A DNA stretch of 34,545 nucleotides from Candidatus Nitrosopumilus sp. (lineage in GTDB: Archaea > Thermoproteota > Nitrososphaeria > Nitrososphaerales > Nitrosopumilaceae): contig JAPFBP010000012.1 in the NCBI GenBank assembly GCA_029250275.1, positions 1 through 34,545 of the forward strand, written 5' to 3'. The notes under the pieces are model-generated. The model worked only from the letters and a program-made list of their open reading frames with translations, did no database searches and was not told where the DNA came from. This document shows, piece after piece, positions 22,131-30,007 of this stretch. Each line of letters starts with the position of its first letter. Position 1 is the first letter of the stretch. Position numbers and translations under genes: made by a program.

Positions 22131-24527
22131 ATAATCCTCAGGTTCTAGAGGACACATGTCATTTTCGTTGATAATATTATCTAAATCAGCATCATGTTTG
22201 TATCTTGATTGTTCTGGTGCAATATCTGGGCAACCGTCTTTATCATTGTATTTATTCCAAGTTTCTTTTTCATTTGGACACATATCAATCTCATCGTTTA
22301 TGCCATCTCCATCAGTATCAACTCTTAGATTTCCAGTTGGTACTGCATCAGGACAACCGTCATAGTCAACATATCTGTTCCAAACTTCATCTTGTTGTGG
22401 GCACATGTCCATTACATCTGGAACACCGTCACCGTCAGAATCTGGTTGAGTGTCATTACTATCAGGACAACCGTCATCATCTTGGAAACCATTGTAAATT
22501 TCAGCAACTAAAGGACAATCATCATAAATATCGTTAATGCCATCATTATCTGAATCAACTACAAATGATGTAGATACAGAATCAGGACAACCGTCATCAT
22601 CTTGGAATTTATTATAAGTTTCTTTAGCAGTTGGACATGCATCTATTGTATCTGGAATTCCATCTTGATCTCTATCGTTCTTTAGAATATAATTATCAGG
22701 ACAACCATCTAAATCAAGAATTCCATTATAGGTTTCTGGTTGGTTTGGACAATGATCATTATAATCATTAATTCCGTCACCGTCAGAATCTGGAGTACCT
22801 TTGTTATCTGCTACATTGTCAGGACAGCCATCCAAATCTTGGAATTTATTATAAGTTTCAGGAACTAGCGGACATTCATCCAAGTTATCAACAATTCCAT
22901 CAAAATCCGTATCTAAACTAGTAATATAATCAGGATAGTCTGGACAACCGTCATCATCTTGGAATCCATTGTATCGTTCTCTAACAAGAGGGCATTGATC
23001 TAGAGAATCTATAATATCGTCGCCATCAGAATCTGCTTCAGTAGGGTTATCAGGACAACCATCTTGATCAAGATAGCGATTCCATGTTTCAGAAGTTGAA
23101 GGACATTGATCTAATGAATCTCTAATACCGTCGCCATCAGAATCTAAAACAGCGACGTCAGGGCAACCATCTTGATCAAGATAGCCATTTACAGTTTCTG
23201 CAGATAGTGGGCATTTGTCATTCAAGTCAGTAATTCCATCACCATCATAATCTTGTCCAAATAATCTAGATACTGTATCTGGACAACCGTCATCATCTTG
23301 GAATATATTGTAAGTTTCTTTAGCAGTTTGACATTGGTCTAAATTATCTGGAATTCCATCCAAGTCTCTATCACCTGAAGAGGTAGTATCAGGACAACCG
23401 TCTCTATCAAATACACCATTGAAAGTTTCTGGTTGGTTTGGACATAAATCAGAATAATCATTTATTCCATCACCATCAGTATCTGGAATACCTTTATCAG
23501 AACCTACAAATTCAGGACAACCGTCTAAATCTTGGAATTTATTATAAATTTCTTTTACTTGAGGACATTGATCAATACTGTTAGGAATTCCATCAAGATC
23601 AGAATCAACATCACTTGAATACGGAGGAATATCAGGACAACCGTCATCATCTTGGAAGCCGTTGTATCTTTCTGGATCTAATGGACATGTATCATTAACA
23701 TCCATAATTCTATCACCATCAGCATCATTTAGTGTACCATCAAATAATGGCATGGAGTCTGGACAACCATCATAATCGGCAAATCTATTGAAAGTTTCTG
23801 GTTGGGTTGGGCAAATATCAAATTGATCAGCAATTCCATCACCGTCTTTATCATTAAATGAAGTGTCTAATGCAATATCTGGACAACCATCTGTGTCTCT
23901 GTAACCGTTATACACTTCAGGTTCTGTTGGACAAAAATCAATTTTATCTTGAATGCTATCATTATCAGTATCTACAAAATTAAAATTATTAACTAAATCT
24001 GGACAACCGTCTTCATCTTGGAATTTATTATAAGTTTCAGCACTTAGTGGACATTTATCTACTGCATCTAAAACTCCATCTCTATCTCTGTCACCTGAAC
24101 CATAAGTATCAGGACAACCATCTCTATCATCAATACCATTGAAAGTTTCTGGTTGGTTTGGACAATTATCTATCAAGTCAATAATTCCATCACCATCAGT
24201 ATCTGGTGCCCCTCCAGCTCCACTTCCTGAAAGCGTGTCTGGACAACCGTCTTCATCCTGGAATTTATTGTAAGTTTCTTTAAGATTTGGACATTGATCT
24301 ATATGATCCTCTATTCCATCAAAATCTTCATCATACCATGGTACAAAATTAGAAGGACAGCCATCAATTGCTCCTTCATAATCTTCTTGTAAATTAGGAC
24401 ATACATCTATAGAATCATCAACACCGTCTTTATCAAAGTCCTCAGCAGCAAAAATTGGATTAATGGGCATACTAGTTAATGTCGCTACAAGTAAGAATAG
24501 GAAAGATAAAGAGTGTATTTTTTTCAA
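22092..24527 (-). CDS. Secreted thrombospondin type-3 repeat protein, first of the array
   Basis: This 811-aa protein is the first and largest of three consecutive minus-strand genes. A signal peptide (residues 1-27, ending NPIFAA) is followed by repeats to the C-terminus, with 20 DGCP motifs. Unlike the next two genes it shows a six-unit order: units with DGDGIxD and CPNQPETxNG follow motifs 2, 8 and 14, and the GDRDRDG or NDRDQDG type follows 3, 9 and 15. One unit has CQ in place of CP. No membrane anchor or enzymatic domain is visible. The start is TTG at 24527. On the minus strand TTTAATAA (24554-24561) is the likely TATA box, so the array has its own promoter. The probable role is a calcium-dependent surface or matrix protein (inference from repeat type and signal peptide). 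Confidence 0.93.
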   Translation of the reverse strand: MKKIHSLSFLFLLVATLTSMPINPIFAAEDFDKDGVDDSIDVCPNLQEDYEGAIDGCPSNFVPWYDEDFDGIEDHIDQCPNLKETYNKFQDEDGCPDTLSGSGAGGAPDTDGDGIIDLIDNCPNQPETFNGIDDRDGCPDTYGSGDRDRDGVLDAVDKCPLSAETYNKFQDEDGCPDLVNNFNFVDTDNDSIQDKIDFCPTEPEVYNGYRDTDGCPDIALDTSFNDKDGDGIADQFDICPTQPETFNRFADYDGCPDSMPLFDGTLNDADGDRIMDVNDTCPLDPERYNGFQDDDGCPDIPPYSSDVDSDLDGIPNSIDQCPQVKEIYNKFQDLDGCPEFVGSDKGIPDTDGDGINDYSDLCPNQPETFNGVFDRDGCPDTTSSGDRDLDGIPDNLDQCQTAKETYNIFQDDDGCPDTVSRLFGQDYDGDGITDLNDKCPLSAETVNGYLDQDGCPDVAVLDSDGDGIRDSLDQCPSTSETWNRYLDQDGCPDNPTEADSDGDDIIDSLDQCPLVRERYNGFQDDDGCPDYPDYITSLDTDFDGIVDNLDECPLVPETYNKFQDLDGCPDNVADNKGTPDSDGDGINDYNDHCPNQPETYNGILDLDGCPDNYILKNDRDQDGIPDTIDACPTAKETYNKFQDDDGCPDSVSTSFVVDSDNDGINDIYDDCPLVAEIYNGFQDDDGCPDSNDTQPDSDGDGVPDVMDMCPQQDEVWNRYVDYDGCPDAVPTGNLRVDTDGDGINDEIDMCPNEKETWNKYNDKDGCPDIAPEQSRYKHDADLDNIINENDMCPLEPEDYDGDRDTDGCPDL

Positions 24528-24665
24528 GGCCTAAAAATACGTCGAAGATCCAGTTATTAAATCTCACTATGGAATCAACTAGAATTATCAACAGATTTAA
24601 GAAAAGTTTCCATGTTAGACAAAAAAACTCGATCATTTAAGTAAACCAAAATACGATCTGAACTC

Positions 24666-25694
24666 ATGAGTTGTTCTGGAGAAACTGTTGAAGAAGAAGA
24701 GCAATTACTTCAGATCAAGCCAGCAATATCTGCACAATTAAAAAAAGCAAAGTATGGTGTTGCAGATCACTCAACTGTAGGACTATGTCATTGGACAAAA
24801 AAATCATTCAAACATGAAGGGAGTTGTTACAAACACAAGTTTTATGGAATTTCGACCCATAGATGTATGGAATTTTCTCCTGCTGGTATGTATTGTGAAA
24901 ACAGATGTGTGTATTGTTGGAGACCAATGGAATTTTATGATTCAATGCAAATGAAACCAGAACAAGTTGCAGAGCCTGAACAAATTTTAATAAAATTAAT
25001 GGCAGAACGAAAAAAATTGATCAATGGATTTTATGGGGATTCAAGAAATGATAAACAAAGATTAGATGAATCATTATTGCCTGCCCATTACGCTATTTCT
25101 CTTTCTGGAGAACCTACAATGTATCCAAAACTTCCAGAATTAATTAAATATCTAAAAACATTTGAAGCAACAAAATCAATTTTTCTTGTAACAAATGGAC
25201 AAGAGCCAGATATGATTCAAAAATTACAAGATGAAGATGCATTGCCAACACAATTGTATCTATCAACAAATGCTGCAGATTATGAATCATTTATGAGAAT
25301 AAACAAACCAAAATATGATGATTCGTGGGAAAGATGGAATAGAACACTTGACATGTTAAAGAATTTGAAAACCAGAACAGTGTTAAGAATTACTTTGATT
25401 AGAGATTACAATGACCAGAAAGAGTCAATTCCAGCATTTGCTGAAATGTTTAGAAAAGCAAGTCCACATTTTATTGAAATTAAATCATACATGCACATTG
25501 GACGTTCAACTAATCGATTAGAACATGCAAATATGTTGGAAATGGAAGAAGTAAAAAGTTTTAGTGAAGAAATTGCTAAACAAAGTAAAATATTTTCAAT
25601 AATGGATGAAAGTATTGTTTCAAGAATTTCAATATTGCAAAATAATGAACGATTTATAGATCGTTTTATTCCTACTTATGCAAATACCATTTAG
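24666..25694 (+). CDS. taw1: 4-demethylwyosine synthase (Taw1/TYW1), radical SAM
   Basis: This enzyme converts N1-methylguanosine-37 of tRNA-Phe, with pyruvate, to the tricyclic 4-demethylwyosine. The 342-aa product has the radical-SAM cysteines C77, C81 and C84 in CENRCVYC, and three more N-terminal cysteines C41, C54 and C67. The spacing of all six (13, 13, 10, 4, 3) equals that of the Methanocaldococcus jannaschii enzyme, which binds two [4Fe-4S] clusters. The block LSGEPTMYPKLPELI is the family's SAM-binding segment. The start is ATG at 24666, with CATTTAAGT about 30 bases upstream as TATA box. It ends overlapping the convergent ITPase gene by 23 bases. Confidence 0.96.
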   Translation: MSCSGETVEEEEQLLQIKPAISAQLKKAKYGVADHSTVGLCHWTKKSFKHEGSCYKHKFYGISTHRCMEFSPAGMYCENRCVYCWRPMEFYDSMQMKPEQVAEPEQILIKLMAERKKLINGFYGDSRNDKQRLDESLLPAHYAISLSGEPTMYPKLPELIKYLKTFEATKSIFLVTNGQEPDMIQKLQDEDALPTQLYLSTNAADYESFMRINKPKYDDSWERWNRTLDMLKNLKTRTVLRITLIRDYNDQKESIPAFAEMFRKASPHFIEIKSYMHIGRSTNRLEHANMLEMEEVKSFSEEIAKQSKIFSIMDESIVSRISILQNNERFIDRFIPTYANTI

Positions 25695-26220
25695 AAAATT
25701 TTTTCAATGCTTTGAATCTATGGGATAATTCATTTTTGTTATTCATTTCAGCAAATGTTTTTACTGAATTATTTGGAATAAAAATAGGATCATATCCCCA
25801 ACCTTTTCCTTTTAGAGTTTTAGATATTTTTCCATTTAGTTTTCCTTCAAATGACTGTAAATTTGTTTTATCACAATAAGTAATAATTGAAATAAAATTT
25901 GCTTTTCTGTTATTTTTTAATAAATTAAGAATTCCTTTATTCCCAATTGTTTTGAAAACATATGATGAATATGGACCAGGAAATCCATCAATTGAGTCTA
26001 TGAACAAACCATCATCTTCAATTATGATAGGTTTTTTGAATTTAGAAAATGCATCTCTCGCTTTGGCCATTGCAATATTATGAAGTGAGTTTGATTGAAT
26101 TTCTTCCAAATTAGATTTAAAAAATCCAAGATTGATTCCTAGAGAATCCAAAATAATCTTTGCTTCTTGATATTTGTGATTATTAGATGATACAAAAAAT
26201 AGATCAAACGACTTGTGCAT
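25672..26220 (-). CDS. Non-canonical purine NTP pyrophosphatase (RdgB/HAM1 family)
   Basis: This enzyme hydrolyses ITP, dITP and XTP to monophosphates and so keeps deaminated purines out of nucleic acids. The 182-aa product has the family motifs in order: SSNNHKYQEAK near the N-terminus, IIEDDGLFIDS with the catalytic Asp pair, GFPGPYSSY, KGKGWGYDPIF and SHRFKAL. I chose ATG at 26220; GTG at 26229 is an alternative. The start lies inside the end of bud32 (17-base overlap), so the two are probably co-translated. The other end overlaps the convergent taw1 by 23 bases. Confidence 0.95.
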   Translation of the reverse strand: MHKSFDLFFVSSNNHKYQEAKIILDSLGINLGFFKSNLEEIQSNSLHNIAMAKARDAFSKFKKPIIIEDDGLFIDSIDGFPGPYSSYVFKTIGNKGILNLLKNNRKANFISIITYCDKTNLQSFEGKLNGKISKTLKGKGWGYDPIFIPNNSVKTFAEMNNKNELSHRFKALKKFSKWYLHK

Positions 26221-26830
26221 ATCTTCCACGACTTTCTATTTCTGAGACTAGTTTAGTTATTTTGGCATAGTAGGCATGGCCAACTATAGATTTGTACCCA
26301 CTTAGGAAATTTTTCCATGAAGATAGCATGATTTTGGCATGAGCACTGTTGAGAATTTCTTTGATTAATCTCAAGTCAACGGCATGATCTTCAGGTTTCA
26401 TTGTAGTTTGAGATAATCCAAAATCAACCACAAATACAATATTTTGAAATAAAATAAAATTTGAGGTTGTTAAATCACCATGCATAACTCCATTCTTATG
26501 TAAAGTACCAACCAATTTTCCAATATCCTTGGATAGTTTAATAATTTTTGATTCAGATAAATCATGTACAGGTTTTCCAGGAATTTCTTGCATAGTAATG
26601 GATGTTTTTTTTAAATTTACAAAGTAAACAAGAGGTGTTGGTATTCCAAATGATTTTACAAGTGAGAGCATTTGAGATTCTTTGATAGTTCTTTGTTTAC
26701 GAATTTTTGAATCTAATGAGAAGTTTCTATATGTTTTAATTTTTCTAATTTTTAGAATTGCGTTAGAATTTTGCCATTTAGTTTGATAGATATCTGCTTC
26801 AGCACCTTTTTTCACTAATTTCATTAACAT
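26204..26830 (-). CDS. bud32: KEOPS complex kinase/ATPase subunit Bud32
   Basis: This small RIO-like kinase of KEOPS regulates Kae1 through its ATPase activity. The 208-aa length is typical of the stand-alone archaeal form. Key residues are visible: a glycine-rich N-terminal strand (KKGAEADIY), the ATP-binding lysine K27 in AILKIRK, the catalytic loop HGDLTTSN (117-124) and the metal-binding DFGLS (136-140), with the usual HAVDLRLIKE after it. The ATG at 26830 is used; a second ATG lies two codons in. In some archaea Bud32 is fused to Kae1. Here they are separate, with a PH-like gene lying on the other strand between them. Confidence 0.96.
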   Translation of the reverse strand: MLMKLVKKGAEADIYQTKWQNSNAILKIRKIKTYRNFSLDSKIRKQRTIKESQMLSLVKSFGIPTPLVYFVNLKKTSITMQEIPGKPVHDLSESKIIKLSKDIGKLVGTLHKNGVMHGDLTTSNFILFQNIVFVVDFGLSQTTMKPEDHAVDLRLIKEILNSAHAKIMLSSWKNFLSGYKSIVGHAYYAKITKLVSEIESRGRYAQVV

Positions 26831-26861
26831 TATATCCAGATGAATTCAATAAAAATTAATC

Positions 26862-27188
26862 ATGGATAAGGGGGAGAAAAGAATCAAACAAGAAGATTGT
26901 AGTGAAGATAAGTTAGGTGCAGGAATTTTAACATTAACAAATAAGAGATTAGCATTTGATAAAACCAATGCAAGAATAATGGATTTTTCTAAACGTTTTG
27001 GAGATACTGTTTTAGATATTTCATTAGATAAAGTAACAAAGACGTGGAAAGAAGGATTATTTATGAAAAAAGTATGTTTTACAGCAAAAATGGATGAAGG
27101 TGAACAAACTTTCAAGTTTGGAGTTTTCAATACTAAAAGTTGGGTCAAAATTATTGAACAGACTATTAGTGAAAACAAAAATCAATAA
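26862..27188 (+). CDS. PH/GRAM-like domain protein
   Basis: This 108-aa protein looks like a small pleckstrin-homology or GRAM-type barrel. Strands such as GAGILTLTNKRLAFDK and the tryptophan-containing DKVTKTWKEGLF are followed by a C-terminal amphipathic helix (NTKSWVKIIEQTIS) that would cap the barrel. The pattern of an N-terminal LTNKRLxF strand is characteristic of bacterial and archaeal PH-like domains. The ligand and role are unknown. It starts 31 bases from the divergent bud32, so their promoters must overlap, and its end overlaps the convergent kae1 by seven bases. It sits in the KEOPS neighbourhood, but no functional link is shown. Confidence 0.7.
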   Translation: MDKGEKRIKQEDCSEDKLGAGILTLTNKRLAFDKTNARIMDFSKRFGDTVLDISLDKVTKTWKEGLFMKKVCFTAKMDEGEQTFKFGVFNTKSWVKIIEQTISENKNQ

Positions 27189-28165
27189 TCAATTTTAACA
27201 GAATCTAATCTCCAAGATTGAGTAACAAAGGTGTCTTTTAGTTCTACACCTGATTTTATTGTAGATTCCAGCAAACCAGTCCAACAAATTTGACTTCCAC
27301 AATCACCAGCATATTGTAATGGGACAACAAAAAATTTACAACCATGTCTTTTACAAACATCTTTCAACATTGCAGATAATCGTTTGTTAGCTGCAACTCC
27401 TCCAACAATCATTAATTCTTTTTTTCTTGTAAATGATAAAGCACGTTCTACTGCCTCACTAATCATAGCAAATGCTGTTTCTTGAAGAGAATAACAAGCA
27501 TCTACCTTACTTTGTATTGCAATAAATTTTGTTGCAGATAATAATCCAGAAAAGGATACATCGTTGCCTTTTACGGAATACGGTAAAGAGATATAGTTTG
27601 AAGATGTAGATGCTAACTCTTCAATATTTTTTCCACATGGGGATGCAAATCCAATTGAACGTCCAAATTGATCCAGTAGTTGACCTAAAGTAATATCCAA
27701 TGTTTCTCCAAATACTCTCCATTGTTTATTTAGAAATGCCAAAATCATAGTGTGTCCTCCAGAAACCAAAAGTACCAAAGGGTTGGTTGAGCCAGTTAGT
27801 AATTTTCCTAACTCAATATGTCCAATTGCATGATTTACTGGATATATTGGAATTTTGTAGTAAGAAGAAAGGGATCTAGCAACTACTGCACCTACACGTA
27901 GACATGGACCTAAACCTGGTCCTGCAGCATATGAAATAATATCTAAATCTTTGACTGTAACATTTGCTTCTTGAAGACACTCAGAAAGTACTGTAGAGCT
28001 ATTCTCAATATGATGACGAGATGCTTCACGAGGATGAATCCCTTCTCCCTCTGCAGGACGATAAATTTTTCTAACATCTGAAAGAATTTTTCCTTTCTTT
28101 CCATGTTTTTCAATTATAGCACAAGAAAATGTATGAGCAGTGCTTTCAATTCCCAACCCTAGCAT
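27182..28165 (-). CDS. kae1: KEOPS catalytic subunit Kae1 (tRNA N6-threonylcarbamoyltransferase)
   Basis: This subunit transfers the threonylcarbamoyl group to A37 of tRNA. The 327-aa product has the ASKHA fold, with GIESTAH near the N-terminus, the metal-binding histidines H112 and H116 in NHAIGH, SGGHT (135-139), LDQFGR and GGVAANKRL. The segment usually written DNGAMIA reads DCGSQIC here. The acidic metal ligand is kept, but the neighbouring residues differ. I chose ATG at 28165 (MLGLGIES); GTG at 28174 is possible. The ATG lies two bases beyond the OBG-type gene's stop codon, on the downstream side, so the pair forms a tight operon. Confidence 0.97.
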   Translation of the reverse strand: MLGLGIESTAHTFSCAIIEKHGKKGKILSDVRKIYRPAEGEGIHPREASRHHIENSSTVLSECLQEANVTVKDLDIISYAAGPGLGPCLRVGAVVARSLSSYYKIPIYPVNHAIGHIELGKLLTGSTNPLVLLVSGGHTMILAFLNKQWRVFGETLDITLGQLLDQFGRSIGFASPCGKNIEELASTSSNYISLPYSVKGNDVSFSGLLSATKFIAIQSKVDACYSLQETAFAMISEAVERALSFTRKKELMIVGGVAANKRLSAMLKDVCKRHGCKFFVVPLQYAGDCGSQICWTGLLESTIKSGVELKDTFVTQSWRLDSVKIDY

Positions 28166-28166
28166 A

Positions 28167-29354
28167 TTACCCACGACTTAATGTAGAAACAATTTTGATA
28201 ACATCGCCATTTTTGAGTTTTTGATCTCCACTAATTCTTTGTTTAGTTTTACAATCTATTGCATGTAAGAATCCCTTTGCAATATCTGCATGAATTAATC
28301 CCGCCAAATCTTTAGCAGTAGAATCTGGTGGAACTAATTTTGTATCAGGTAAAATAACGCCATCTTTGTTAGTTAGTTTTGTCTCATCTTCTACAGGATA
28401 TACAACGATAAATTTTAGTGAATCAAAAACTGCAGTGTTTAAAATTTTTTGAATACCAGTTGAATGAATCTTTGAAAAAACAGATTTGACTAAATCAAGT
28501 GCTTTTTGTTGCGGTGGAAGAATTTCTTTCCCTTCAACAAGAGTAAATCCTTCATCGCCAGGAGAATAATTTACAATTCCAGCTTTTGATGCTTTTCGTA
28601 AAAGTAATTCAGTTTCTGCACTACATAGAATTACATTATCAGAAATTTTTTTAATAATATCAAGATCTTGACAAAGATCAGCTTTGTTTGCTGCAATAAT
28701 CATAGGTTTTGTATTTTTTCTTAATTCTTTAACAAAAGTTTCAATGTCATTTTCTTTCCATTCTTTTGGATTTTTGGTCATGAAACCTAATTTTTGAAGA
28801 ATTTCTTGAACTTGATAATCTTTTATTCCCAATCCAGAAAATCTTTTTGCTATACCATCAGTTAGTTTTGCTCGTTTTTGCTCTATTTCCCTAATAATCT
28901 TATCCCATTCTCTTTTTAAAATATCTGCAAACCATTGATCAAATTCATCTTGTACAAAAGATATATCTTCTAATGGATCATGAGTTCCAACTGGAACAGA
29001 TTGTCCTTGAATATCAGTTGTTCCTGCAATATCAACAACATGAATTAAAACTTCAGCTTGTCGTGCATCATCAAGAAATTGATTTCCCAATCCTTTACCT
29101 TCATGTGCTCCTGGAACTAATCCTGCAACATCAATGAGTTTTACAGGAATGAAACGTGTACCATTTACACATAATTTATTTTCATGTTTGATTTTAAAAT
29201 GTTTGCAAGCACAATCTGCTTGAACATATGCTACTCCCACATTAGGTTCAATTGTTGTAAAAGGAAAATTTCCTATTACAACAGGTGTTTCAGTTGCAGC
29301 TGAGAAAAATGTAGATTTACCAACATTTGCTTTTCCTAGTAAACCAATTTGCAA
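28167..29354 (-). CDS. OBG/YchF-type GTPase with TGS domain
   Basis: This is a translation-associated GTPase of the archaeal OBG group. It carries G1 GKANVGKST (7-15), G3 DVAGLVPGAHEGKGLGNQFL, G4 NKADL and a C-terminal TGS domain (LAGLIHADIAKGFLHAID to NGDVIKIVST). I chose TTG at 29354 because it gives the conserved start QIGLLGKANVGKS (395 aa) and a TATA-like CTAATAAG lies about 25 bases upstream. An ATG at 29399 would add 15 residues (MISVILISRIRFLTV) that look like translated promoter. The gene is followed without a gap by kae1. The family is thought to act on ribosomes, and its exact role in archaea is unknown. Confidence 0.93.
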   Translation of the reverse strand: MQIGLLGKANVGKSTFFSAATETPVVIGNFPFTTIEPNVGVAYVQADCACKHFKIKHENKLCVNGTRFIPVKLIDVAGLVPGAHEGKGLGNQFLDDARQAEVLIHVVDIAGTTDIQGQSVPVGTHDPLEDISFVQDEFDQWFADILKREWDKIIREIEQKRAKLTDGIAKRFSGLGIKDYQVQEILQKLGFMTKNPKEWKENDIETFVKELRKNTKPMIIAANKADLCQDLDIIKKISDNVILCSAETELLLRKASKAGIVNYSPGDEGFTLVEGKEILPPQQKALDLVKSVFSKIHSTGIQKILNTAVFDSLKFIVVYPVEDETKLTNKDGVILPDTKLVPPDSTAKDLAGLIHADIAKGFLHAIDCKTKQRISGDQKLKNGDVIKIVSTLSRG

Positions 29355-29427
29355 TACTGTCAAAAATCTAATTCTACTTATTAGTATTACAGAAATCATT
29401 TAATCTAGTTAGTTATGATTTCATATC

Positions 29428-29976
29428 ATGTCTATTGTAATTACAGGTAATCCAGGTGTTGGAAAACATACGATTACACAACAAATTGCAGACAGAATGA
29501 AATTGTCAATAATTGATATTAACAAAATTGCAAAAGATTCAGGGCTTTTTGAAAAAAATGACGATACAAATGATATAGATGTTGAAAAACTAGAAAAAAT
29601 ACTTGAACAAAAAATTTCTGAAAATAATGTAATTGTAGGACATTTGGCCCCATATGTTTTAAGAAAAAATCAGGTAAAGACAATGATAGTGTTAAGAAAA
29701 AGTCCTTATGATTTGATTCCAGTTTACAAAGATAGAAGATACTCTGATAAAAAAATCATAGATAATACAGGTAGTGAAATTTTAGGAATTATAGCAAATG
29801 ATGCAATTACTAAATTTCAAGAAAAAACATTTCAAATTAACGTCAGTGGAAAAACAGTTGTAGAAATGCTTGAAAAAATTATGAGTATAATTGTGAATAA
29901 AGAAGGAAATGAGGAAGTAGATTGGCTTGATTTAGTGACAAAAAATAATGATTTAGGAAAATTTTTTGTTAATTGA
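29428..29976 (+). CDS. AK6/Fap7-type adenylate kinase-like NTPase
   Basis: This 182-aa P-loop protein resembles the AK6 (Fap7, hCINAP) family, which in eukaryotes and archaea helps small-subunit maturation by acting with uS11. Visible features are the P-loop GNPGVGKHT (7-15), the HLAPYVL segment, and YKDRRYSDKKIIDNTGSEIL, which matches the lid and family signature (R-Y-S-x-K-K-I-x-x-N). The last 25 residues (EEVDWLDLVTKNN) are also typical. It starts at ATG 29428, divergent from the OBG-type GTPase. The archaeosine TGT gene follows 31 bases after its stop, probably in the same transcript. Confidence 0.9.
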   Translation: MSIVITGNPGVGKHTITQQIADRMKLSIIDINKIAKDSGLFEKNDDTNDIDVEKLEKILEQKISENNVIVGHLAPYVLRKNQVKTMIVLRKSPYDLIPVYKDRRYSDKKIIDNTGSEILGIIANDAITKFQEKTFQINVSGKTVVEMLEKIMSIIVNKEGNEEVDWLDLVTKNNDLGKFFVN

Positions 29977-30007
29977 TTAAATAACGCCTTTGAATTTGTG
30001 TAATTAC

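Noticed and set aside
19200-22537. Several plus-strand open frames inside the repeat-protein array
   Set aside because: The regular GA-rich repeats leave the opposite strand open by composition. The translations are low-complexity (His, Leu, Tyr rich) and have no start signals.
17722-24527. CRISPR-like or satellite repeats
   Set aside because: The DNA periodicity comes from protein repeats of about 36-40 codons with varied sequence and an intact reading frame, not from direct repeats with unique spacers.
29355-29399. Longer OBG-type GTPase starting at ATG 29399
   Set aside because: The extra 15 residues precede the conserved QIGLLGKANVGKS start and coincide with the likely TATA region.
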